A DNA stretch of 8,408 nucleotides from an uncultured Bryobacterales bacterium (GTDB lineage: Bacteria > Acidobacteriota > Terriglobia > Bryobacterales > Bryobacteraceae). Below the pieces are notes generated by a model that did not search any database, was not told where the DNA came from, and saw only the letters and a list, made by a program, of their open reading frames with translations. The stretch lies in assembly GCA_937859895.1 (NCBI GenBank), contig CALMAV010000306.1:1-8408 (forward strand). The letters are read 5' to 3'. The first letter of the stretch is position 1; every line of letters starts with the position of its first letter. A program made the translations under genes and the position numbers. Below are positions 1 through 5,679 of the stretch, in pieces.

Positions 1-334
1 CGCGAGTACCAGCATCTTTGGCAAGAATGTCATTCAGCGCTTTCTCCGAGGCCTTAGTTTTCTCCTCAGAGGTGGTGAACGACTTGCCGTTCGCGCCTGG
101 CGATCCTACGGGAGTGTCTAAGACAGTAAAGGCGGAACTGAGTTCGGCTTGTCGAATGGAGGTTCGATACTGCGAAAACCAGGTGGCAAAACCAGCAATA
201 ATCAGTGCAAGCGCCGCGATGATGCCATAGCGGATCAACTTCTGCCGGTTAACGGAACTGTAGTTGACTACATTCGATACAGTGTCGGTAAAGGCGTCAT
301 GCCTAACTCGTTCCTTTAGTTCCTCGCGGGTCAA
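1..334 (-). CDS. Membrane-anchored tetratricopeptide-repeat protein (YfgM-like), N-terminal part
   Basis: The reverse strand reads openly from a TTG at 332-334 to the window edge, giving 111 residues; the 3' part is missing. The protein begins MTREELKERV, with a charged cytoplasmic segment, then one hydrophobic helix at about residues 34-53 (GIIAALALIIAGF), then a polar alanine- and lysine-rich stretch with GKSFTTSEEKTKASEKALND that looks like the lead-in to helical repeats. This layout (short cytoplasmic tail, one membrane helix, TPR-like exported domain) is that of YfgM/TPR_21-type proteins, which in E. coli work with the Sec translocon and periplasmic chaperones; that role here is inference. 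An in-frame TAG lies three codons upstream of the TTG and there is no in-frame ATG or GTG between them, so TTG is the only plausible start. A purine-rich AAGAAAGG lies 12 bases upstream, a rather long spacing. The TPR repeats themselves are outside the window. Confidence 0.72.
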   Translation of the reverse strand, partial: MTREELKERVRHDAFTDTVSNVVNYSSVNRQKLIRYGIIAALALIIAGFATWFSQYRTSIRQAELSSAFTVLDTPVGSPGANGKSFTTSEEKTKASEKALNDILAKDAGTR

Positions 335-436
335 AACGTACTACGGCCTTTCTTGCCTATAACATCCGTAGCGTAACACGTTGGAGAGTCTGATCCAATG
401 TCAGGCTCGGAAAGCCCTAAAAGAGGTTGACGCAAC
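335..436. promoter_or_regulatory. Divergent intergenic region between TPR gene and toxin-antitoxin module
   Basis: This 102-bp gap must carry the 5' ends of two divergent genes. It holds a perfect 5-bp inverted repeat, TTGGA at 381-385 and TCCAA at 394-398 with an 8-bp spacer, which could be an operator for the antitoxin, since such modules usually repress themselves. An AGAGG at 422-426 lies 10 bases before the antitoxin ATG and is a fair ribosome-binding site. I could not place a convincing -35/-10 pair for either gene: TATAAC at 358-363 resembles a -10 box but has no matching -35. The operator role is inference from position only. Confidence 0.35.
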
Positions 437-703
437 ATGCATGTGCATGATACAAAGAGTGGTATGCGTACCACTGTAGAGATGAAGTCCGAACATCGAG
501 CTGCTCTGTTAACCTTGGCGGCTTCTCGCGGGCAGAAAGGTTTTTCCGAAGTGTTAGGCGATGCTATTAGTGCTTATCTACGCGGGGAAGAAGAGCGTGA
601 AACTCGGAACCGACTCTTTCACTCTTTGGCAGGTACCCTCACTGAAGATGAAGGAAACGAGCTCGAGTCAGAAGTAGAGACAGTGCGCGCTTCCTGGCGT
701 TGA
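437..703 (+). CDS. Ribbon-helix-helix (CopG/Arc-like) antitoxin of a type II toxin-antitoxin module
   Basis: This 88-residue protein has the pattern of a small RHH DNA-binding antitoxin. Residues 10-16 (MRTTVEM) would form the DNA-contacting strand, 18-31 the first helix, and 35-49 (GFSEVLGDAISAYL) the second helix with the typical FSE turn. Residues 51-88 are acidic and charged, contain LAGTLTEDEGNELE, and end in ASWR; this is the kind of tail that wraps round and blocks a PIN toxin. The gene directly precedes the PIN toxin gene, and its TGA (701-703) shares one base with that gene's ATG. The ATG at 437 has AGAGG 10 bases upstream. An internal ATG at 464 would give MRTTVEMKSEH, a very usual RHH N-terminus, and is a real alternative. 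The antitoxin and autorepressor roles are inferred from fold and context. The exact VapB subfamily is not assigned. Confidence 0.8.
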   Translation: MHVHDTKSGMRTTVEMKSEHRAALLTLAASRGQKGFSEVLGDAISAYLRGEEERETRNRLFHSLAGTLTEDEGNELESEVETVRASWR

Positions 704-1125
704 TGTTACTGGACAGCGATGTGCTGATTGATTACCTGAAGGGCCGCGAGCCGGTGCGAACAGCTTTACGCAATCTCTTCGCAACCGGCCGGCTCCAGAC
801 TACGGTTATCAACCAGTTCGAATTACTAGCTGCAAGCCGGCAAACGACAACGCAATCGCAAGCAGTAGCAGACCTTCTAAGTACGCTAAAGATTATTGGA
901 CTGGATTCTGAATCAGCCTTTGCTGCCGGAGCGATACGGCGGGATCTTTCTGCGTCAGGGGCAGACATCGGCATGGCTGATTGCCTTATCGCCGGTATTG
1001 CCATTACTCATAGCCTCCAGCTGTTAACCCAAAATCGCCGGCATTTCGAGAGAGTTCCCCGGTTGCAACTGGTTGAGCTTAGCTCTTTGGGACCTTGGAC
1101 TGAGGCGCGTAGGGAACAACGCTAA
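703..1125 (+). CDS. vapC: PIN-domain ribonuclease toxin (VapC-like)
   Basis: The protein has 140 residues, the usual size for VapC toxins, which are metal-dependent RNases that cut tRNA or rRNA and stop growth when freed from their antitoxin. It opens with MLLDSDVLIDYLKG, holding the first metal-binding acid (D6, with D4 nearby). E40 lies in the second conserved motif (INQFELLA). IGMADCLIAGIA carries the third acid (D93), and LLTQNRRHFERVPRL (from about residue 109) is the usual PIN end motif. All key acids are present, so it looks intact and catalytic. A TTG at 700 lies in frame just upstream, but the ATG at 703 gives the standard N-terminus and a TGATG junction with the antitoxin, which fits translational coupling. 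The gene ends in tandem stops, TAATAG. Its target RNA cannot be told from sequence. Confidence 0.88.
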   Translation: MLLDSDVLIDYLKGREPVRTALRNLFATGRLQTTVINQFELLAASRQTTTQSQAVADLLSTLKIIGLDSESAFAAGAIRRDLSASGADIGMADCLIAGIAITHSLQLLTQNRRHFERVPRLQLVELSSLGPWTEARREQR

Positions 1126-1138
1126 TAGGTTTGCTCCA

Positions 1139-1849
1139 CTAATCGATGCCACGGCGCATGGCAAATTTAACCAGGCCTGCCACGTCATGAATATCGAGCT
1201 TACGCATCAAGCTTGAGCGATATGTATCAACCGTTTTAGGGCTGAGTGCAAGACGTGCCGCAATCTCTTTCGCCCGGATTCCATCTACCAACAAGGAAAA
1301 GACTTGAAACTCGCGGCTGCTAAGTGCGTCGATGGGATCATCTTCGCTGTTGGTGGTGCTCTCACTAAAGAGAGACATCACTTCGATCTGGGGAGATACA
1401 TAGATGCCACCTTGGGTAAACTGACTCATGGCGTCGGCCATCTGCTCGGAGGTAGCAGTTTTCAGAACGTAGCCACAAGCACCTGTTCGCAACACTTCGA
1501 GAACCGTTTTGCGATCTTTGCGGATGGAGAGCACGGCACAGCGCGTACGCAGATTCTGCTCACGAACACGGCGGATTACTTCTGTCGCGGCTAGATCCGA
1601 AAGTCCCATGTCGAGCAAAGCAATGGCTGGCTCAAGGCGCTGAATCTCGGCGAGCGCCGCCTCTGCTGAACCAACTTGCGAAACGACACGGAAGCCATTG
1701 AGCTTGTTGCAAAGAGCCGTGAGGCCCTCTCGCATGAGCGTCAGTTCGTCGGCGAGCAGGACATCCACCGTTTTCGTCTCCGAAAGCGGTAAAGCCACTG
1801 GGTGGGGCAACGCCCCGGGCAACGGGTAGGTGGAAGTGGAGGTTGACAC
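1139..1849 (-). CDS. NarL/LuxR-family DNA-binding response regulator
   Basis: This 236-residue two-domain regulator has a receiver domain at about 28-150 and a LuxR-type helix-turn-helix at about 174-233. In the receiver, the acidic pair is D34-E35, the phospho-acceptor is D80 (LLDMGLSD), the switch serine is S108 (VLSIRKD) and the conserved lysine is K130 (YVLKTA). The proline usually found a few residues after the acceptor aspartate is absent. The C-terminal domain holds LSSREFQVFSLLVDG and KEIAARLALSPKTVDTYRSS, a complete HTH. No kinase gene lies beside it, so its signal is unknown. It follows the membrane-protein gene by 55 bp on the same strand. The longest frame starts at GTG 1849 with a 27-residue Ser/Thr/Pro-rich leader and no ribosome site. 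A GTG at 1766-1768 with GGAG 9 bases upstream would give a 209-residue protein starting MDVLLADE, the normal receiver start, and may be the true one. The tail lies 13 bp from the convergent toxin gene. Confidence 0.9.
   Translation of the reverse strand: MSTSTSTYPLPGALPHPVALPLSETKTVDVLLADELTLMREGLTALCNKLNGFRVVSQVGSAEAALAEIQRLEPAIALLDMGLSDLAATEVIRRVREQNLRTRCAVLSIRKDRKTVLEVLRTGACGYVLKTATSEQMADAMSQFTQGGIYVSPQIEVMSLFSESTTNSEDDPIDALSSREFQVFSLLVDGIRAKEIAARLALSPKTVDTYRSSLMRKLDIHDVAGLVKFAMRRGID
1778..1781 (-). promoter_or_regulatory. Likely ribosome-binding site for an internal start of the response regulator
   Basis: On the reverse strand this reads GGAG and stands 9 bases before an in-frame GTG at 1766-1768. 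The GTG at 1849 has no such site. The internal start gives a protein that begins at the first strand of the receiver domain, as most NarL-type regulators do. This supports, but does not prove, that the 27-residue leader is not translated. Confidence 0.45.
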
Positions 1850-1904
1850 GCTTGTGATGATTGAGTGTGCCGAACCATTGACTTATCTCAGATTGATTTA
1901 AGGT

Positions 1905-3668
1905 CTACGGTCTCGCCGTCTGGGGATCTGTTGCCATAAGTGCTTGAAAAAGCAAACGATTTGTCCCATTACGAGCAATATGGCTGAAACCACTCGGCCC
2001 GCTTTCGGTCCGATCAATCTGAACCTGCTGAAAGAGGTTATGGATATCTTTCCAGGAAACACGGCGGTCGTCCCCTTCTACCCATGAAGAGTCAGAGGGC
2101 GGCATTGGCGAAAGCAGCGAGGTGGCAACCCACACATCCCGGTTGTTTTGCCAGTCGGCGAGTGTCGCAGAGGCAAACTTGCTTCGCCAGTGAGGCAAAC
2201 GATTGGAAGCCAATTCGATAAGGTCTTTTACTACAAAGCTTTGCGAGTAAAGACTATGGTCAAGTGGCCGGGAAATCGGAACGTAGTAGAACGGCTCATG
2301 CAGGGTTGCGATATAGACGTCAGCGGGCCCGGTAAGGGCAGCTTGCAGTTGCCCTTTCTGCTCTCGAACGGAGGCAATGGCCGCGGTCCGACCCCAACCC
2401 AACGTAATCAGGTTAAGAATCACAACAGAGGTGAGCAATATCACCACCGCCCAGTAAGCAGGCGTGCCCCTCGAACTACGATGAAGCGCGACCGCGGCGG
2501 CCAGATAAAGAAATGGCAGAACGGGCAAATACCGCGAGGTTGAACCCGGTTCAAAGACGAAAACCGCAAAGAACAGTAAGGGAATGGCTGCTGCACAAAA
2601 CACCACCAACATGCGACGTGCGATCCGCAATCGGCCTAGCAGATACAGTAGACCCCCTATTCCAACGTAAAAGAGAATGAGCTTAACCAGCAGCGCTCCC
2701 GCCAGTTGTTGAAGAGATACCGGATGATAAGGATCGTGGAAAAACCAGCGCTTCAGCAGCACGGTATCAGAAGATAGCTCGAACAACGATCGCGGAATGC
2801 CGGTGAGGGAGCGTACCAGATTCAGGCTCTGCGACCAGCCGTTATCCGAGTCGGCGATCCACTGGCGCACCGATCTTCCTTGCATAATTCCATAACCGAG
2901 AGCGCCTCCCAAAAACCCCACGGCCATAGTAAGACAAAAGGCTTGAAATAGCCGCAGTGCGCGAGCACGAAGCACGGACAGCTGACCGTTCTCCTCCCAC
3001 AGGTAAGCTGAGAGCCCTACTCCTAGCGCGACGAAAACAAAGGGAAACCACAGCATGACAGAAATGGCGTAGGAAACTCCCGCTAGATAAGAGTCAATGC
3101 TGTTGTGAAAGGACGGAGGGCGCGATAGTAGCCAAAGTGAGAACGTCTCAAAAAAGAGCGCTGGGACATAAGCGCTGCCCAGCGAAGCAAACCCAATGAA
3201 GCTGTTAGCACCACAAAACGCCAGGGTGACTAGGGTTGCAACGTAACTCGTAGTCAATCGCCGGAGCAGGTGCCAAAGAAGTATTACTGATCCCACGGCG
3301 CAGGCTAAATTTGTGATTACAAAGAATCTGGTAGTCGCCTGAAGGTCGTTATCGCCGAAATGAGTTTGGAAGAATGGTCCGCAGATCAAATAACCTAGAT
3401 AGCCCCAAGGCCGCCAAAGCAGATGACCAAACTCCCAGAACTGACCCGGCAGACCCTTTGCATGCAGAAGAGCATCATTGGCATACCGGAGCGTATCGCC
3501 GCCTTCGGTAGGCACGATAAACAGATACAACGCAAAGAAAAAAAGTAGAACAGCCGTTAGCGGCCAGAGTGCTTTCGGCGTCTCCCTGCGACTTGGGACA
3601 ACCTGCTTGGTGTCCTCAGAGATAGCTTGCACCGTTCCATTATGGTGTTGTGGGAGGACGGGCGACAA
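1905..3668 (-). CDS. Polytopic membrane protein resembling GT-C glycosyltransferases
   Basis: The protein has 587 residues and about ten to eleven hydrophobic segments between 35 and 424, followed by a soluble C-terminal part of about 160 residues. After the first membrane helix (about 35-52) comes a short loop with EGGDTLRYA, placing an acid (D58) where GT-C enzymes keep a catalytic or metal-binding aspartate. Near the end of the membrane part is EPGSTSRYLPVLPFLYLA (373-390), similar to the RY-P-P motif seen in many GT-C proteins. These enzymes move sugars from polyprenyl-phosphate donors on the outer face of the inner membrane; that activity is inferred from layout and weak motifs, and I cannot name a family. 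The frame starts at TTG 3668 without a clear ribosome site; a GTG at 3630-3632 would drop 12 residues. It is divergent from the dehydrogenase gene and lies 55 bp before the response regulator, possibly in one transcript. Alternatives include an unassigned oligosaccharide-related membrane protein. Confidence 0.6.
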   Translation of the reverse strand: MSPVLPQHHNGTVQAISEDTKQVVPSRRETPKALWPLTAVLLFFFALYLFIVPTEGGDTLRYANDALLHAKGLPGQFWEFGHLLWRPWGYLGYLICGPFFQTHFGDNDLQATTRFFVITNLACAVGSVILLWHLLRRLTTSYVATLVTLAFCGANSFIGFASLGSAYVPALFFETFSLWLLSRPPSFHNSIDSYLAGVSYAISVMLWFPFVFVALGVGLSAYLWEENGQLSVLRARALRLFQAFCLTMAVGFLGGALGYGIMQGRSVRQWIADSDNGWSQSLNLVRSLTGIPRSLFELSSDTVLLKRWFFHDPYHPVSLQQLAGALLVKLILFYVGIGGLLYLLGRLRIARRMLVVFCAAAIPLLFFAVFVFEPGSTSRYLPVLPFLYLAAAVALHRSSRGTPAYWAVVILLTSVVILNLITLGWGRTAAIASVREQKGQLQAALTGPADVYIATLHEPFYYVPISRPLDHSLYSQSFVVKDLIELASNRLPHWRSKFASATLADWQNNRDVWVATSLLSPMPPSDSSWVEGDDRRVSWKDIHNLFQQVQIDRTESGPSGFSHIARNGTNRLLFQALMATDPQTARP

Positions 3669-3720
3669 GTTCAGGACGTACTGTCAGGAAGTCCTTAGCC
3701 TACGTAAGGAAAGGCGTTAA
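3669..3720. promoter_or_regulatory. Short divergent control region between membrane protein and dehydrogenase genes
   Basis: Only 52 bp separate the two divergent starts, so both promoters must overlap here or lie partly inside the genes. It holds an inverted repeat, CCTTA at 3693-3697 and TAAGG at 3705-3709 with a 7-bp spacer, and a direct repeat of TCAGGA at 3671-3676 and 3685-3690, 14 bp apart start to start. AAGGAAAGG at 3706-3714 is a strong ribosome site, 6 bases before the dehydrogenase GTG, and overlaps the right arm of the inverted repeat. No clear sigma-70 boxes are visible. An operator role for the repeats is inference. Confidence 0.4.
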
Positions 3721-4473
3721 GTGATCGAAACAGGGTTAAAAGGCAAGGTGGTCGTGGTGACAGGGGGCGCGTCCGGCATTGGAAAAGCCACTGCTGAGCG
3801 GTTTGCCCAGGAGGGCTGCCGTGTTGCTTGCTGGGATGTACGAAAGGCAGAACCAGTTGGGGAAGGCATTGCCCAGCAGGTAGACGTAACCCGCGCCGAA
3901 TCAGTGGATGAAGCCGTTGCGAAAGTGATGGGGCAATGGGGCACCATCCACGTGCTAGTCAACAACGCGGGGATTTTGCGTGATGGACAACTGGTGAAGT
4001 GGAAGGACGGCGCGCAAACTGGTTCGATGACCGACGAGCAGTTTGATTCGTTGATTGCCGTCAACTTACGGGGTGTATTCGTATGTACTAGAGCTGTAGT
4101 ACCTCACATGATTCAGGGAGGAGGCGGGGTGATCCTGAATGCTTCCAGCGTTGTGGGTTTGTATGGAAATTTCGGGCAAACCAATTACGTCGCGAGCAAA
4201 GCCGGAGTAATCGGCATGACGCAGGTTTGGGCGCGGGAGCTTGGAAAACACAAGATACGCGTGAACGCCGTGGCGCCAGGGTTTATCGCGACCGAAATGC
4301 TGGCCGCAATGCCCGAGAAGGTTCTCGAAACCATGCGGGACCATACGCCCCTTGGTCGCCTGGGCAGCACGGCGGATATCGCCAATGCTTACCTCTGGTT
4401 GGCATCGGAAGCAGCAAGCTTCATCACCGGCACTGTTCTGAGTGTGGATGGGGGAGTAGTACCAGGAACCTGA
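3721..4473 (+). CDS. FabG-like short-chain dehydrogenase/reductase
   Basis: This 250-residue classical SDR oxidises or reduces a hydroxyl/keto group with NAD(P)(H). The Rossmann nucleotide site is TGGASGIG at 14-21, the NNAG motif is at 81-84, and the catalytic tetrad is N115, S143, Y156 and K160 (YVASK). The end, SVDGGVVPGT, is typical of FabG-type enzymes. D39 at the end of the second strand (ACWDVRK) is the usual sign of NAD(H) preference, whereas true FabG enzymes normally use NADP(H). A segment at about 92-103 (LVKWKDGAQTGS) makes the loop after NNAGILRDG longer than in ordinary FabG; I recall this loop from a FabG-like subgroup of SDRs. The GTG start has a strong site, AAGGAAAGG, six bases upstream. 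The gene is followed after 102 bp by the ABC ATPase on the same strand, so a role on an imported sugar or its product is possible, but the substrate is not shown by the sequence. Confidence 0.92.
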   Translation: MIETGLKGKVVVVTGGASGIGKATAERFAQEGCRVACWDVRKAEPVGEGIAQQVDVTRAESVDEAVAKVMGQWGTIHVLVNNAGILRDGQLVKWKDGAQTGSMTDEQFDSLIAVNLRGVFVCTRAVVPHMIQGGGGVILNASSVVGLYGNFGQTNYVASKAGVIGMTQVWARELGKHKIRVNAVAPGFIATEMLAAMPEKVLETMRDHTPLGRLGSTADIANAYLWLASEAASFITGTVLSVDGGVVPGT

Positions 4474-4479
4474 ACAGCC

Positions 4480-4546
4480 GTAAAGTGGAATAAATTGTTA
4501 CAACTGCCATAATTTGAGACATCCAATCGTTGCCGTGCCACTTTAC
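4480..4546. repeat. Perfect 9-bp inverted repeat in the gap before the ABC ATPase gene
   Basis: GTAAAGTGG at 4480-4488 and CCACTTTAC at 4538-4546 are exact reverse complements, 49 bp apart, and fill most of the 102-bp gap (4474-4575) between the dehydrogenase and ATPase genes. Between the arms is a smaller hyphenated palindrome, TTGT-T-ACAA, at 4495-4503. There is no run of T after the right arm, so an intrinsic terminator is unlikely. A two-site operator or a long-range RNA stem in the leader is possible. There is no recognisable ribosome site before the ATPase ATG (the leader there is pyrimidine-rich), so the leader structure could matter for its translation. Chance cannot be excluded. Confidence 0.4.
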
Positions 4547-4575
4547 ATCTGGGTTCGCCGCATTCCTCCTCACCG

Positions 4576-5679
4576 ATGGCCCAACTATCGCTAATTGGCG
4601 TCACAAAGACGTATGGCTCAGGGGTGCAGGCCCTCTGGCCAATTGACCTGGAAGTTTCAGATGGCCAAATGGTCGTTCTGGTTGGTCCTTCCGGATGCGG
4701 AAAATCAACCCTGCTCCGCATCATTGCCGGCCTTGAGTCCTCAAGTGGCGGCTCTCTCCTAATCGATGGCGTTCCCGTCACTCATACTCCTCCAAAAGAC
4801 CGCGATGTGGCCATGGTGTTTCAGAACTATGCCCTGTATCCGCATTTGACAGTCCGAGAAAACCTGGAGTTTGGTTTGAAAATGCGAGGTACGCCGCGTG
4901 CCGAGCGCGACAGCCAGGTTGCTTCAGCAGCCGAACTGCTGGGCTTGAACAAGTTGCTGGACCGGCGTCCCCCTCAGCTTTCGGGAGGCCAGCAGCAGAG
5001 AGTGGCACTGGGCCGCGCCATTGTACGAAAACCGAAACTGTTCTTGCTGGACGAACCGTTCAGCAATCTTGATGCAACCTTGCGGGCCAGCACGCGAACC
5101 GAACTTCTTCGGCTTCATCGCCGGCTCCACGCCACTACAGTGTTTGTCACTCACGATCAAATTGAAGCAATGAGCATGGCCGATGTCCTAGTAGTGATGA
5201 AGGACGGCAAGGTTCAGCAAGTTGGCGCGCCTCTAGATATATATCGGTGCCCCGCTAATCAGTTTGTAGCCCAGTTCATCGGCTTTCCTGCCATGAACCT
5301 GATTGATAGCGGGGTTTCTGCGAACGGCAATACCGTGGATGTTCTTGGCACGTCCGTTCCCAGCCCTAGCAGCGCGTCTCCTGGAGACCGGGTCACTCTC
5401 GGCTTGCGTGCCGAGCACATTGCCATTCACAAGCCGGGGAGCGGGTCCAATCATATTGTGTCTGCCAAAGTAATTCTGCTTGAGCCGCTGGGTAATGAGA
5501 TTCTGACTACTTGTCTGGCAGGTGGCCAGGACTTGATCATGCGCCTGCCCTCTTCCACGAACCTACGGCCAGGCCACGAGGTTCGGCTGGCATTAAGCTT
5601 GGAGGATGCGGTCTGGTTCAGCTCAGAGTCCGGGCTGCTTTTGCAATCTCATTTAATGCCAGTGCGCGCAACGCCTTGA
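4576..5679 (+). CDS. Sugar ABC importer ATP-binding protein (MalK/MsmK/UgpC type)
   Basis: This 367-residue ATPase powers a CUT1-type importer by binding the cytoplasmic loops of two permeases. All nucleotide-binding parts are present: Walker A GPSGCGKST (37-45), Q-loop Q83 (VFQNYALYP), signature LSGGQ (135-139), Walker B ending in D159-E160 (LFLLDEP), D-loop SNLD (163-166) and switch histidine H193 (VTHD). After about 240 comes a MalK-like regulatory region with TOBE-type segments (LGLRAEHI, VILLEPLGNEIL). Length and layout match the family. Its likely partners are the two permeases on the opposite strand directly downstream. The last ten residues (358-367, SHLMPVRATP) lie where the gene overlaps the end of the MalG-like gene in antisense, and look like a tail beyond the usual family end. 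No clear ribosome site precedes the ATG. Such ATPases can serve several importers, so exclusive pairing is inference. Confidence 0.95.
   Translation: MAQLSLIGVTKTYGSGVQALWPIDLEVSDGQMVVLVGPSGCGKSTLLRIIAGLESSSGGSLLIDGVPVTHTPPKDRDVAMVFQNYALYPHLTVRENLEFGLKMRGTPRAERDSQVASAAELLGLNKLLDRRPPQLSGGQQQRVALGRAIVRKPKLFLLDEPFSNLDATLRASTRTELLRLHRRLHATTVFVTHDQIEAMSMADVLVVMKDGKVQQVGAPLDIYRCPANQFVAQFIGFPAMNLIDSGVSANGNTVDVLGTSVPSPSSASPGDRVTLGLRAEHIAIHKPGSGSNHIVSAKVILLEPLGNEILTTCLAGGQDLIMRLPSSTNLRPGHEVRLALSLEDAVWFSSESGLLLQSHLMPVRATP

Noticed and set aside
18..230. Open frame of 70 codons on the plus strand
   Set aside because: It is antisense to the TPR membrane protein, which has a far better protein pattern (membrane helix, charged tail); the plus-strand product shows no motif.
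358..363. TATAAC as a -10 box for the antitoxin gene
   Set aside because: No -35-like sequence lies 16-18 bp upstream (the bases there are AACGTA or close by).
436..449. Near-palindrome around ATGCATGTGCAT at the antitoxin start
   Set aside because: The arms are 4-bp TGCA units that are self-complementary by themselves, so this is weak evidence for an operator.
1126..1138. Search for a bidirectional terminator between the convergent toxin and regulator genes
   Set aside because: The 13-bp gap and its flanks hold no GC-rich hairpin followed by T or A runs.
1304..1594. Open frame of 96 codons on the plus strand inside the response regulator
   Set aside because: It is a shadow of the regulator; the reverse frame has a complete receiver domain in this stretch.
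2148..2543. Open frame of 131 codons on the plus strand inside the membrane protein gene
   Set aside because: It is antisense to the membrane protein, rich in Arg and Gly as expected for the reverse of hydrophobic codons, and has no ribosome site or motif.
4495..4513. TTGTTA and CATAAT as a possible promoter for the ATPase gene
   Set aside because: The two boxes are only 7 bp apart, far from the 16-18 bp needed; no other -35 lies at the right distance from CATAAT.
4389..4781. Minus-strand frame of 130 codons spanning the dehydrogenase-ATPase gap
   Set aside because: It crosses the ends of two well-supported genes on the other strand, and the product has no recognisable pattern.
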